NCBI RefSeq assembly: GCF_015155755.1
Contig: NZ_VWPI01000006.1
Coordinates: 1 to 60,630 of the forward strand
From: Komagataeibacter sp. FXV3
GTDB taxonomy: Bacteria > Pseudomonadota > Alphaproteobacteria > Acetobacterales > Acetobacteraceae
Reading direction: 5' to 3'
Length of the DNA: 60,630 nucleotides
The notes under the pieces were generated by a model. That model was not told where the DNA came from, did not search any database, and saw only the letters and a list, made by a program, of their open reading frames with translations. Made by a program: the position numbers and the translations under genes. The first letter of the stretch is position 1; every line of letters begins with the position of its first letter. Positions 51,216 through 60,474 of the stretch are shown here, piece by piece.

Positions 51216-52301
51216 TCATGAGTCCTCTTTGAGTGAACCGATACGCAGGGACGTGCCATCGGCTGCTGCTACGATTGCGGGCGCTGGAGATACCTCTGCA
51301 TGGAAGGCGGCATCAGCCGAAGAAGCAGGCGGCCCCATGTCCGGCGCGCCATCCAGAAAGTCAGCTGTCGGGATAAAAAACAGCGCGCCGGTGACTGCCG
51401 TGCTGACATCCAGAATACGGTCGTAATTCCCCGGCGGCTGTCCAACGAACATGTTTCGTAGCATCTGTTCCATCCGCGCGGGGGAACGGGCATATCCGAT
51501 GAAATATGTACCGAATTCGCCCTTCCCCACCTGGCCAAACGGCATATTGTCGCGGACGATCTGAAGTTGCTCGCCATTTTCTTCAATCGTCGTCAGAACG
51601 TTGTGGGCATAACTTTTCTTGGCGGCATCTGCCTGTTCAATGTCGGAAAGCTTCTTGCGACCAATAACGTCTTCCTGCGTTTCGGTCGGGAGGGCGTTCC
51701 ATTTTTTCAGGTCGTGTAGGTATTTCTGAATAATGACATAACTGCCGCCAGCGAATTCCGGATCTTCCTCGCCAATGATCGTAGAGTTGATGGCCGCCTG
51801 ACCTGACGGGTTCTCGGTCCCATCCACAAAACCAAGCAAATCACGCTCGTCAAAAGATTTGAACCCGTGGACCTCATCGACAACCGTTGCTGCACCTTCA
51901 AGGCGTGAAACAATTGTCGCGGCAAGTTCAAAACACAGATCCATTCGTGTAGCCCGAATGTGAAACAGGAAGTCACCAGATGTTGTTGGCGCATGATGAA
52001 CGCCATGGATTTCCCTGAACGGATGCAGATCCCGTGGACGGGGCATACCGAAGATCACGTCCCAGGCTGACGACCCGATCCCGGTCACACAGGTCAGGCG
52101 TCCATCGGGTATGCGAAAACCGACGCCACGCAATAACGAAGACATATCACCAAGCAAATCACGAACCTGTTTGCCAAGAACGGTGCGATCGCCTTCGTTC
52201 AGGGTAAGGACGAGGAATACAGCCGCCCGGGTCAGCCTGGCATCAACGGATTGAGGTGTGACCAATGTATGGAACCTCCTTGTATCGCTTTCGAAAGACA
52301 T
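51216..52301 (-). CDS. Dyp-type peroxidase, encapsulin cargo
   Basis: A 361-residue dye-decolorising peroxidase. The signature GFVDGTENPSG (~150, GxxDG) and the proximal heme His in KSYAHNVLTT (~228) are seen, as is the Arg in IVRDNMPFG. After the enzyme domain (~1-310) there is a flexible Ala/Pro-rich linker and a C-terminal DGTSLRIGSLKEDS, which matches the SLxIGSLK cargo-loading peptide of encapsulated peroxidases. Encoded directly before the shell gene. It would work inside the cage, using H2O2. Confidence 0.93.
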   Translation of the reverse strand: MSFESDTRRFHTLVTPQSVDARLTRAAVFLVLTLNEGDRTVLGKQVRDLLGDMSSLLRGVGFRIPDGRLTCVTGIGSSAWDVIFGMPRPRDLHPFREIHGVHHAPTTSGDFLFHIRATRMDLCFELAATIVSRLEGAATVVDEVHGFKSFDERDLLGFVDGTENPSGQAAINSTIIGEEDPEFAGGSYVIIQKYLHDLKKWNALPTETQEDVIGRKKLSDIEQADAAKKSYAHNVLTTIEENGEQLQIVRDNMPFGQVGKGEFGTYFIGYARSPARMEQMLRNMFVGQPPGNYDRILDVSTAVTGALFFIPTADFLDGAPDMGPPASSADAAFHAEVSPAPAIVAAADGTSLRIGSLKEDS

Positions 52302-52684
52302 GGAGAAAGCGTTCTGGCGAAAAACCTGACAAATAATCCTGATTTGATGACCTTACAGCATAACCGGGAGCAAAGGAACACAGATATCGTCATAACCAAA
52401 ACGCATATTAAGATAAACAGATAGTATTAGACACCTAATTACATGACGATATAGACAGCATATCAAAATACAACAGACAGCGTCGGGATGTTTTGGGGGC
52501 AGACGTTTATTCATACATGGACGATAAGACCGATCCGGACGGAAGGCAGGCAAATCCCTTAAACTCCGCCCTGCGCCGGACAGTGTCCGTTCCCTGGCGT
52601 TACGCCGCATTCCAGCAACTGGACCGTGTCGGGTATTCGCGCGGCCTGCCCCAGCCCTTCCCTACCGAAGCGAAAGCATGCGAT

Positions 52685-53950
52685 ATGACCAGCCAATCCA
52701 ATCGGCACCTTTCCTTTCCCAAGGACAAGATCCGTATCCTCCTGCTTGAAGGAGTTCATGAAAGCGCCGTCAGACTCCTACAGGTCAACGGCTACGAAAA
52801 CATCACATTCCTGAAAACGGCGCTGGAAGGCGAAGCCCTGCAGAAGGCGCTTGAAGGCGTACATATCGTGGGCATCCGTTCGCGCACGCAGCTGACGCGC
52901 GAAGTGATCGAGAAGGCCGATCGCCTGATCGCCATCGGCTGCTTTTGCATCGGCACCAATCAGGTGGACCTGGATGCCGCGCGTGAGGCCGGTATCCCGG
53001 TGTTCAATGCGCCGTACAGCAACACCCGCTCGGTGGCAGAACTGGTTATGGGTGAGATCGTGATGCTGATGCGCCGCATCTTCCCCAAGTCGGAAGAATG
53101 CAATGCCGGGATCTGGAAGAAATCCGCCACCAACAGCTGGGAAGTGCGCGGCAAGACGCTGGGTATCGTGGGGTATGGCTCCATCGGGTCGCAGCTTTCC
53201 GTACTGGCCGAAGCCTTCGGCATGCGCGTGTTCTATTACGACGTGATCGACAAGCTGGTGCATGGCAACGCAACGCCGGTCGACACGCTGGAAACCTTGC
53301 TGGCGCAGAGCGACGTTGTCAGCCTGCACGTGCCCCAGACCCCGGAAACGGCGGGCATGATTGGCGAAGCCCAGATCCGCGCGATGAAAAAGGGGTCGTT
53401 CCTGATCAACAACGCCCGTGGCAACGTGGTGGACCTCGACGCGCTGGCCGCCGCCCTGAAGGACGGCCACCTGCTGGGTGCCGCGATCGACGTGTTCCCC
53501 AAGGAGCCAAAGCAGGCCGGTGAATCTCTGGAAACGCCCATGCGTGGCCTGGATAATGTGATCCTCACGCCCCATATCGGAGCCTCCACAGCGGAAGCGC
53601 AGGAGCGCATTGGCGTGGAAGTGGCGCGCAAGCTGGTGGAATACTCCGACGTCGGCTCCACGCTGGGCGCGGTGAACTTCCCTATCGTGCAGTTGCCCGA
53701 GAACCCGCGCGGCACGCGCTTCATGCATGTGCATAAAAACGTGCCAGGCATCATGTCACAGGTCAATGAGATCTTCTCCAGTGAGTCCTGCAACATCACC
53801 GCGCAGTACCTGCAGACAGCGGGCGAACTGGGCTATGTGGTGGTGGAAGCCGATACCGGCCACGATGTCGAAAAAGACAACCGTCTCCTTGACCGCCTGC
53901 GCGCACTCAGGGGCACATTGCGTGCCCGCCTGTTGTACAAGCAGAAGTAG
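52685..53950 (+). CDS. serA: D-3-phosphoglycerate dehydrogenase
   Basis: A 421-residue SerA close in length to the E. coli enzyme (410). NAD-binding GIVGYGSIGSQL (~160), catalytic Arg in NNARGNVVDLDAL (~240), Glu in DVFPKEP and His in LTPHIGASTAEAQ (~296), and a C-terminal ACT domain (~345-420; HKNVPGIMSQVNEIF) for serine feedback. The start is the ATG at 52685 (MTSQSNRHLSF); the frame is open to 52493 without a likely start. It catalyses the first step of serine synthesis. It is a housekeeping gene and a terminator follows. Confidence 0.93.
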   Translation: MTSQSNRHLSFPKDKIRILLLEGVHESAVRLLQVNGYENITFLKTALEGEALQKALEGVHIVGIRSRTQLTREVIEKADRLIAIGCFCIGTNQVDLDAAREAGIPVFNAPYSNTRSVAELVMGEIVMLMRRIFPKSEECNAGIWKKSATNSWEVRGKTLGIVGYGSIGSQLSVLAEAFGMRVFYYDVIDKLVHGNATPVDTLETLLAQSDVVSLHVPQTPETAGMIGEAQIRAMKKGSFLINNARGNVVDLDALAAALKDGHLLGAAIDVFPKEPKQAGESLETPMRGLDNVILTPHIGASTAEAQERIGVEVARKLVEYSDVGSTLGAVNFPIVQLPENPRGTRFMHVHKNVPGIMSQVNEIFSSESCNITAQYLQTAGELGYVVVEADTGHDVEKDNRLLDRLRALRGTLRARLLYKQK

Positions 53951-53973
53951 ACAATTATTCTAGATATCATATC

Positions 53974-54000
53974 GGGACACACCGAATGGTGTGTCCCTTT
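53974..54000 (+). terminator. Rho-independent terminator after serA
   Basis: GGGACACACC-GAAT-GGTGTGTCCC followed by TTT: a perfect 10-bp stem with a four-base loop, 24 bases after the serA stop. Confidence 0.9.
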
Positions 54001-54110
54001 CACCGAATATATTCGTCTATGTATATTTTTATTTATGCCTATATACACATATATATCTAAAACGATAAGTGTATCCAGAATATGACAGCCCGTCGAATGC
54101 CCGAAAGAAG

Positions 54111-54563
54111 TTAGACACCCTTGTCTATATCGTCGCCGGCGCGACTTTGAACTACGCGCCCAAAACCCGCCACGCGTGCGATAGCTGATCGTCGTATCGC
54201 GTAATTTGGCGCAACCATGGGATAGTGCCGGGGCAAGTCCCATCGTTCACGATATTCATCTACCGTCATACCGTAAACAGTATGGAGATAGCGTTTAAGC
54301 ATTTTACGCTTTGTACCGTCTTCCAGACAGATGATATATTCAGGAAACACTGATTTGCTTACAGGGACGGCTGGTTTCTTCTTGAGACCCTTTCCCGATT
54401 TCCCGGGTCGTTCACCGCTGAGCGCAGCGTAGACAGATCTGATCAATGGATCAATATCATCTGCCGCAATCTTATTGTTATTTATATACGACAAAACAAT
54501 AGTTACAACCTGTCTCCGGATATCGTCTCTACCTATACGCGTAACGATCGGGCAGTCATGCAT
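54111..54563 (-). CDS. MucR/Ros-family transcriptional regulator
   Basis: A 150-residue MucR/Ros regulator. The C-terminal zinc-finger domain is YIICLEDGTKRKMLKRYLHT, then YGMTVDEYRERWDLPRHYPM and VAPNYAIRRSAIARVAGFGR, with the shortened Cys ligand pattern of this family. The start is placed at 54563 because GGAG lies six bases upstream; an ATG four codons earlier also exists. Ros-type regulators often silence AT-rich or acquired DNA and control surface polysaccharides. It stands alone in an AT-rich patch. Confidence 0.88.
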   Translation of the reverse strand: MHDCPIVTRIGRDDIRRQVVTIVLSYINNNKIAADDIDPLIRSVYAALSGERPGKSGKGLKKKPAVPVSKSVFPEYIICLEDGTKRKMLKRYLHTVYGMTVDEYRERWDLPRHYPMVAPNYAIRRSAIARVAGFGRVVQSRAGDDIDKGV

Positions 54564-54658
54564 CGAATGCTCCATATATGTTCTAAATGGTGAAAAACAT
54601 AAACCGTATTTATGCGTTTATTTTTAATATATATTCTTTATGTAAGGTTTTTTATTCA

Positions 54659-55582
54659 TTATCGCTGCTGGCGACAGAGATCATCCAGTTGTCCTTCAAA
54701 ATCTATCTTTACGATGATCTTCCAGACCTCCCCCACAAAAGAGGGCAACGGGGATTCATACAATCTCACCAGACCAATCGAACCCGCGGAAAACCCGGAA
54801 AGACGCCGTATCTGCAATCTGCCCCGAGGGGGCACCCTTAGCGGAAACGAGGAAATTGGCAATATTGTCGCATGCGTTCCCTTCATGATCGCAGCATGGA
54901 TCAGTTCCAGCGAGGTGGTTTCAAGCCGGACAGCCGGCTTGACCCCCGCGGTCTGGAACCCCACATCGATAAACTGCCTGCAGCGCATGCTTCGGTTAAG
55001 TAAAGCAAGCGGAAACTGTCCGGCCGTCTCCCAACTGACTTCATCGCCTGGCGGAAAATCGTAATCCGCCGCTCCGGCAAGGACCTGGTTTTCCTTATAA
55101 AGTTCGTGCATGGCGAAGGCTGGTGCTCTGGGGCACTCCTCGCAATACATGATGCCAATGTCCAGCTGCTTTATATTCAGCTTTTCAATGATTTCTGCGT
55201 TGGAAAGAACCAGAACGTCACATACGAAGTCCCCGATACGCTCCTTTACCGCATCCATCAGGAGAGGGATGATGTGAACGGCCGTTGGAATGACGCCTAT
55301 TCTGATCGCACCTGCCAGTTTTTGGTGGGATAGGGAGACAACATTCTGGATCTCTGCAACACCGTGCAGGATTTCATGTCCCCATTTGAGTATCTGGGTA
55401 CCTTCAGGTGTCAGACCAAAAACTTTTCTCTTCCGGTCAACAATAACAACGCCGAGCTCTTCCTCCATGACACGTATGGCACGCGAGAGGGATGGCTGCG
55501 ATACGTTGCATGCAGCCGCCGCCTTCGAAAAGCTCTTGAATTTGTCTATCTCCCGAAGATAGTACAGCTGCTTGAGAAACAT
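54659..55582 (-). CDS. LysR-family transcriptional regulator, linked to formate dehydrogenase genes
   Basis: A 307-residue LysR regulator starting MFLKQLYYLREID at 55582 (GGAG six bases upstream). The helix-turn-helix is SFSKAAAACNVSQPSLSRAIRV (~15-36, shown as SKAAAACNVSQPSLSRAI). The substrate-binding domain follows, with GVIPTAVHIIPLL. It lies 135 bp downstream of fdhD on the same strand, so it probably regulates the formate dehydrogenase/molybdenum-cofactor operon, as in many Acetobacteraceae. The effector is unknown. Confidence 0.88.
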   Translation of the reverse strand: MFLKQLYYLREIDKFKSFSKAAAACNVSQPSLSRAIRVMEEELGVVIVDRKRKVFGLTPEGTQILKWGHEILHGVAEIQNVVSLSHQKLAGAIRIGVIPTAVHIIPLLMDAVKERIGDFVCDVLVLSNAEIIEKLNIKQLDIGIMYCEECPRAPAFAMHELYKENQVLAGAADYDFPPGDEVSWETAGQFPLALLNRSMRCRQFIDVGFQTAGVKPAVRLETTSLELIHAAIMKGTHATILPISSFPLRVPPRGRLQIRRLSGFSAGSIGLVRLYESPLPSFVGEVWKIIVKIDFEGQLDDLCRQQR

Positions 55583-55717
55583 GTCATACTCCACGAATAC
55601 TTACTGACCGCCAGCCATATGGCGCGATCATTTCCCTATTTATGTGATATTTTTCTCCATATTCCGGAACGATCAGAATAACGGGAATCTTTTATTTGTT
55701 CAGGATGTAGGATATGA

Positions 55718-56548
55718 TCAGGTAAGACGACTTCCGCCGCAAAACAGCGTCTGCTCGTCCTGCCGCGCAATGGCGATCAGGGTCTGGTTCATTGTTTCGG
55801 CCGTCCGGAACGCACGATAGGTCGGGGCAGAAATTGCGACCACAACGGCGATACCTGCCCGCACGGTCTTGAGCGCCATCTCAAATGAATACCGGCTTGT
55901 CAGCAGGCAGAAACCTTCGTGAAAAACTTCAGGATGGCAGGCACGCACACCGATCAGTTTATCGAGCGCATTATGTCGCCCTACATCTTCCCGGATCATG
56001 TGAATATTACCGTTATTGTTTGCCCATGCGGCTGCGTGCACCATGCGTGTCGCCGCGTTCAGCGTCTGCCACTTACGCAGTTCATGCAATGCGTTGCGTA
56101 TTGCTGTTACGGACAGGCTCGGCCCATCCTCCAACGGCACCGCCGCTACCGCATCATGTTCCGGCACGGTCTCGCTGCCGCATATGCCACAACTCGAATG
56201 GCCCGTCTGCATGCGGACATTACGGCGCATGAGCTGCGTCAGCGCCCTGCCCTTGATAAAAATATCAAGGGTCAGGCCGTCTTTCACCTGTACAATGTTC
56301 ACCGAACGAATATCTGCAGCTGAACCAACGATCTGTTCAGTTATACAATACCCATAAGCGAAATCTTTCAGGTCCGCAGGCGTCATCATCATCGTGCCAT
56401 ACGGAAAAATTCCGTTGAACAGAAGACTGACCGGCACTTCTTCTGCCACGTTCAGGCTGAATGTTTCATCCGGCCGGGACAGGGAACGCACGTCCAACGG
56501 GTAAAAGAGAGCGGACATCACGGCAGCCTCAGGAATCGAGAGGGACAT
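55718..56548 (-). CDS. fdhD: Formate dehydrogenase accessory sulfurtransferase FdhD
   Basis: A 276-residue FdhD. The conserved cysteine loop SSCGICGSE (~138-146) delivers sulfur to the molybdenum cofactor; the MIREDVGRHNALDKLIG motif (~184-200) and FCLLTSRYSFEMALK are also present. FdhD moves sulfur from a cysteine desulfurase to the bis-MGD cofactor, which makes formate dehydrogenase active. It closes a run of cofactor genes on the minus strand, 10 bp after moaE. Confidence 0.93.
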   Translation of the reverse strand: MSLSIPEAAVMSALFYPLDVRSLSRPDETFSLNVAEEVPVSLLFNGIFPYGTMMMTPADLKDFAYGYCITEQIVGSAADIRSVNIVQVKDGLTLDIFIKGRALTQLMRRNVRMQTGHSSCGICGSETVPEHDAVAAVPLEDGPSLSVTAIRNALHELRKWQTLNAATRMVHAAAWANNNGNIHMIREDVGRHNALDKLIGVRACHPEVFHEGFCLLTSRYSFEMALKTVRAGIAVVVAISAPTYRAFRTAETMNQTLIAIARQDEQTLFCGGSRLT

Positions 56549-56558
56549 TGTTCAATGG

Positions 56559-56981
56559 TCAGAGGGTATGGCACGGCACCCATCCGGTCTCTCCACTCGC
56601 ATAATGTTCATTTTTCCAGATTGGAACGCGCTGCTTGATTTCATCGATAATGTAACGACAGGCGTCGAAAGCCGCATCGCGATGTGCCGCGGAGACACCA
56701 ATCCACACTGCCGTTTCGCCTATGGACAGATAGCCGGTCCGATGGATGGCAGTCGCACGGCAGATTGCAAACCGCTGTTTCGCCTCTTGCAGGATGGCCT
56801 GCCCTTCCGTCAGGGCAAGTGGAACGAAAGCATTGTAATCAATCCCGGAGACGGCGCGACCTTCGTTCGTCTGCCTGACCCACCCTTCAAAGGAGCAGAA
56901 CCCGCCCGCTTCAGGGAAAAGGAGCACCTTGCGCAGCGCGCTGATGTCCACAGGCGTCTCCGCCATGATGAAGTCGTTCAT
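56559..56981 (-). CDS. moaE: Molybdopterin synthase catalytic subunit MoaE
   Basis: A 140-residue MoaE. GGFCSFEGWVRQTNEGRAV (~30), the IHRTGYLSIGE stretch (~80) and RVPIWKNEHYASGETGWV (~118, catalytic Lys) are conserved. It transfers sulfur from MoaD to precursor Z (cPMP). The start at 56981 overlaps the moaD stop by 4 bp (ATGA); an upstream frame inside moaD was rejected. Confidence 0.92.
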   Translation of the reverse strand: MNDFIMAETPVDISALRKVLLFPEAGGFCSFEGWVRQTNEGRAVSGIDYNAFVPLALTEGQAILQEAKQRFAICRATAIHRTGYLSIGETAVWIGVSAAHRDAAFDACRYIIDEIKQRVPIWKNEHYASGETGWVPCHTL

Positions 56982-57223
56982 CCGCCCGTCACCGGCGGGA
57001 TGAAGGCTACATGATCGCCTTCGCATAGCGGCTGATCCCATGGCGCGAATGCCGAATTGATCGCAACCCGCATGCGGGCCGGTTCAAGCACAAAGCCATA
57101 GGCGTCACGGAGTTCATCATACAGCGCGGCTGCCGTGGGGGCCGGGGTCTGTCGTCTTTCGTGTGCCCGTCCGGCTTCATCCTGAAGCTGGGCGAAATAC
57201 TGCAACTCTATATTGAGCATCAT
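56978..57223 (-). CDS. moaD: Molybdopterin synthase sulfur carrier subunit MoaD
   Basis: An 81-residue ubiquitin-like MoaD ending in the required Gly-Gly (IPPVTGG). VAINSAFAPWDQPLCEGDHVAF (~52-73, as VAINSAFA and GDHVAFIPP) is typical. The start overlaps the mobA stop (ATGA at 57220-57223); the next codon is a second ATG that could also serve. Confidence 0.9.
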   Translation of the reverse strand: MMLNIELQYFAQLQDEAGRAHERRQTPAPTAAALYDELRDAYGFVLEPARMRVAINSAFAPWDQPLCEGDHVAFIPPVTGG

Positions 57224-57837
57224 ACTTCCTGTTCAAAGCAACCCAGGCGTTTCAACACCTGGTCGCGTTCATCAGGTACGTTTACGTTTTCCAGCGCACC
57301 TGTTTTTTTTACTTCAAGGCGACGAACCGCAGAACCGCCGAGCATCCGGCGCAGCCGAATTTTCTGGTTTGCCGCCTGATTGTGCAGGGCAGCCAGTGTC
57401 GCGGGCTCCCATATCGTGCAAAGCGGCTCAGGCAGTCCGTCGCTTTCGCTTACATAGGCCGTGGCAGCCAGATCCGCATTGCGTTCATGCACAAGGGCGG
57501 CAAGCGTCGTATCATCCAGCAATGGCAGGTCGCAGGCAACGACGAGCCAGGCTACTCCCGGATAGGCCACATGAGCGGACAGCACGCCGACCATTGGCCC
57601 GCCGCCGAGCATGTCCTTTATCTCCTGCCTGTCCACAATGCAGGGATAGGATGCCCGGAGAGGATCAGGCTGCTGATCGGGACGTATCGAGACAAAACAG
57701 CGCTCTGCATACCGCGCCACGAGGTCAAAGGCACGGGCAAGCTGTGGCCGTCCATTATAAGACAGTGCCGCCTTATCCTGTCTCATACGACGGCTTTCGC
57801 CACCGGCCAGGACCAGTCCATACAGTAATGCCGTCAT
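57220..57837 (-). CDS. mobA: Molybdenum cofactor guanylyltransferase MobA
   Basis: A 205-residue NTP transferase: LYGLVLAGGESRRMRQDKAAL (~5-25, shown as GLVLAGGESRRMRQDKA) is the GTP-binding signature, followed by GGGPMVGVLSAH (~80) and VVACDLPLL (~100) with the metal-binding Asp. It attaches GMP to molybdopterin, yielding the MGD cofactor used by formate dehydrogenase. ATG at 57837; an in-frame ATG at 57870 is less likely. Confidence 0.9.
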   Translation of the reverse strand: MTALLYGLVLAGGESRRMRQDKAALSYNGRPQLARAFDLVARYAERCFVSIRPDQQPDPLRASYPCIVDRQEIKDMLGGGPMVGVLSAHVAYPGVAWLVVACDLPLLDDTTLAALVHERNADLAATAYVSESDGLPEPLCTIWEPATLAALHNQAANQKIRLRRMLGGSAVRRLEVKKTGALENVNVPDERDQVLKRLGCFEQEV

Positions 57838-57882
57838 GGTTCGCGCCCTTGGAAACATTGGGGTCTGCACATGAAGCCCACG

Positions 57883-58959
57883 TCATCCCCCAATATAATG
57901 CATTTCGATTTTTTCCCGCCCGGATGCCTGTACTGCGCCGGGTCGTGAGTGCATCCGTTCCTCGCTGTAGCGATCTGTCCGCTGGCGCCAGGTCCGTGAC
58001 AGGGTTGTGCGTAGCCGTTCATCAGCTTCGGCATCACGGGCACTCCCACGCAGCAATGCGCGCAGATCCGTGCCTGCTGTTGCGAAAAGGCAGGTATAGA
58101 GCTTTCCATCGGAAGACAGGCGCGCACGGGAGCAGGCTCCACAAAATGGCGCGCTGACGGATGAGACGAACCCGATCTCCCCTGCCCCATCCGCATAGCG
58201 ATAACGACGGGCGACCTCACCGCGATAGCGTGGCGGTAGCGGCTCAAGGGGCCAGAGTGCCGCGATGCGGGCGCGCAGTTCGCTGGAGGGCACAACATCA
58301 GCATGGTCCCACCCGTTGCGATTGCCCACGTCCATATATTCGATAAGCCGGACCGTTACACCGGTATTGCGAAAGCGCGCCAGAATATCAGGCACGCCCG
58401 CGTCATTCACACCCCGCTGGACCACGGTATTGATCTTGACGCCGCCTTCAAATCCGGCGGCGCATGCAGCATCGACGCCCTTCAGCACGGCAGACAGGCC
58501 TCCCCTGCCGCCGCTCATATGGGCAAAAACAGCAGGATCAAGACTGTCGAGGCTGACCGTTACGCGCCGCAGTCCTGCCTGACGGAGTGCTGGCGCAAAA
58601 CGGGGCAACAGCACGCCATTGGTTGTCAGCGCCACATCCTCAATGCCCGGCAGGGTGCTCAGGCGGCGGACCAGATCGGGCAGGCCGGGCCGCAAGAGGG
58701 GTTCCCCGCCGGTCAGCCGTATTTTCGTCACCCCCAGTTCGGCGGCCATGCGCGCAACCCGTTCGATCTCGTCAAAATCCAGCCGTTCCTTCGGGCCAAG
58801 AAACCGGAAGCCTTCGTGATAGGTCGATTCCGGCATGCAGTAGGGACACCGGAAGTTGCACCGATCCATGACCGAAATGCGCAGGTCACGCAGCGGGCGG
58901 CCAAGCCTGTCGACGGGTAGCGCGGGACGGGCCGCGCAACTGTTGTTATCGTCATCCAT
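57883..58959 (-). CDS. moaA: GTP 3',8-cyclase MoaA
   Basis: A 358-residue radical-SAM enzyme, typically ~330. The SAM cluster is CNFRCPYC (~33-40); TGGEPLLRPG follows (~83); the second cluster is in PFCGACSRARLSSDGKLYTC (~273-292). It makes the first intermediate of molybdopterin. The frame ends with ~25 extra residues past the usual MHYIGG (here close to the end: EKIEMHYIGG), so the end is conventional. It lies 14 bp downstream of the fdh gene and upstream of mobA. Confidence 0.93.
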   Translation of the reverse strand: MDDDNNSCAARPALPVDRLGRPLRDLRISVMDRCNFRCPYCMPESTYHEGFRFLGPKERLDFDEIERVARMAAELGVTKIRLTGGEPLLRPGLPDLVRRLSTLPGIEDVALTTNGVLLPRFAPALRQAGLRRVTVSLDSLDPAVFAHMSGGRGGLSAVLKGVDAACAAGFEGGVKINTVVQRGVNDAGVPDILARFRNTGVTVRLIEYMDVGNRNGWDHADVVPSSELRARIAALWPLEPLPPRYRGEVARRYRYADGAGEIGFVSSVSAPFCGACSRARLSSDGKLYTCLFATAGTDLRALLRGSARDAEADERLRTTLSRTWRQRTDRYSEERMHSRPGAVQASGREKIEMHYIGG

Positions 58960-58973
58960 GGCCGCCTGCCCTG

Positions 58974-60474
58974 TCAGCCTGCGATCCGGATGGGCGGCGC
59001 GGATGCAACACTTTCCACCACCCTGACCGGGATGGATTTGGCTGCGGGCGTTCCGCTGATCTCGTCAAAATAATCCAGTGGCAGCAGTGGGTTCAACTCC
59101 GGGTAATATCCGGCGATGGCGCCGCGCGGCATGGGGTAGTCGAGCACGTTCAGCCCATCGACATAGCGCCTGATCCCGTCATCGCTATAGGTTTCCAGCC
59201 CGATCACATCACCATTCGCCAGACCGCGTTCGGCCATGTCGTCCCTGTTCATGAACACGACAAGGCGGGTGTTGTACACGCCGCGGTAACGGTCGCTGTT
59301 GCTGTAGATGGTCGTATTATACTGATCATGTGAACGAATGGTGGCCAGGCGCAACATGGCCGGGTCCTTGACCGGCACATCGACTTCCAGCCCCGGCAGA
59401 ACGAGGAAATTCGCCTTGCCATTGGGCGTTTTCCACACGCGCCGCCGGGGCGGAATGTCGAGGTGAAAGCCATGCGGGTTCTTGATCCTTTCGGAAAAAT
59501 CCGCATAGATTTCAGGATAGACGTCGGCAATCCTGTCCCGGATCAGCGTGTAGTCGACCATATAATCCGCCCATGGCGTGCGGGAGTCGGGCAGTGTTGC
59601 CATGGCCATGCGGCAGACGATCTCGGTCTCCGGCAGCACATGTTCGCTCACGGGTTCGAACACCCCGCGTGAAGCCGTAACATTTGCCATCGCATCCTCA
59701 ATGGTCACGAACTGCTCACCGGCCTGGGTGCGGATGATTTCCGAGCGGGCCACAACCGGCAGGAGCAGCGCATCCTTGCCATGCACCAGATGCCCCCGGT
59801 TCAGCTTTGTCGCCACGCCAACCGTCAGGTTGAGGTTGCGCATGGCGGCATAGGAGCGGTCCGTATCGGGCACGGCGCGGATGAAATTGCCCCCCATGCC
59901 AAAGAATACCTTGGCGGTACCCGCTTCCATGGCCTCGACCGCTTCGAGCACGTGGTGCCCATGTTCGCGCGGCGGTTCAAACCCGAACACATCCCGCACG
60001 CGATCCAGATAGGCATCGGTCGGTTTTTCATCAATGCCCACCGTGCGGTCGCCCTGCACGTTGGAATGGCCACGGATCGGCGCGATACCGGCACCCGGCT
60101 TGCCGAAATTGCCGCGCAGTAGAAGCAGGTTGGCCACCTGCTGGATCAGGCGCGACCCTTCCTGATGCTGCGTCAGGCCCATGCCGTAACAGATGATCGT
60201 GGCATTGGACTTCATGTAGATATCCGCAATTTTGCGGATCTGTTCCTCGGTTATGCCCGAGATGCGGGTAATCTCTTCCCAGCTACAGTCCATGACATCA
60301 TCACGCAGGGCTTCAATGCCTGCGGTGTGTTCATGAATGAAGTCGCGGTCCAGCACCTGCTCGCCACGTGCTTCCGCTTCAAAAAGCGCCTTCATCATGC
60401 CTTTGAAAATGGCCAGATCGCCACCGATGCGCACATGGACGAATTCACTGGAAATGGGGGTCGAGCCGAACGTG
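58974..60474 (-). pseudogene. Molybdopterin formate dehydrogenase-like protein (FdhF/YdeP family), 5' end lost
   Basis: About 500 C-terminal residues of a molybdopterin oxidoreductase. Visible: VRIGGDLAIFKGMMKALFE, LIQQVANLLLLRGNFGKPGA, APIRGHSNVQGDRTVGIDEKP (in parts) and the C-terminal cofactor domain RSHDQYNTTIYSNSDRYRGV. These fit the FdhF/YdeP family (about 760 aa). The first ~260 residues, including the iron-sulfur and molybdenum-ligand region, are missing: the frame is open to 60474, where an IS21-like end begins. Downstream cofactor genes (moaA to fdhD) follow on the same strand and may have lost their promoter. Confidence 0.85.

Noticed and set aside
52778-53734. 318-residue minus-strand frame opposite serA
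   Set aside because: It mirrors serA; its His- and Gln-rich composition is typical of an antisense shadow.
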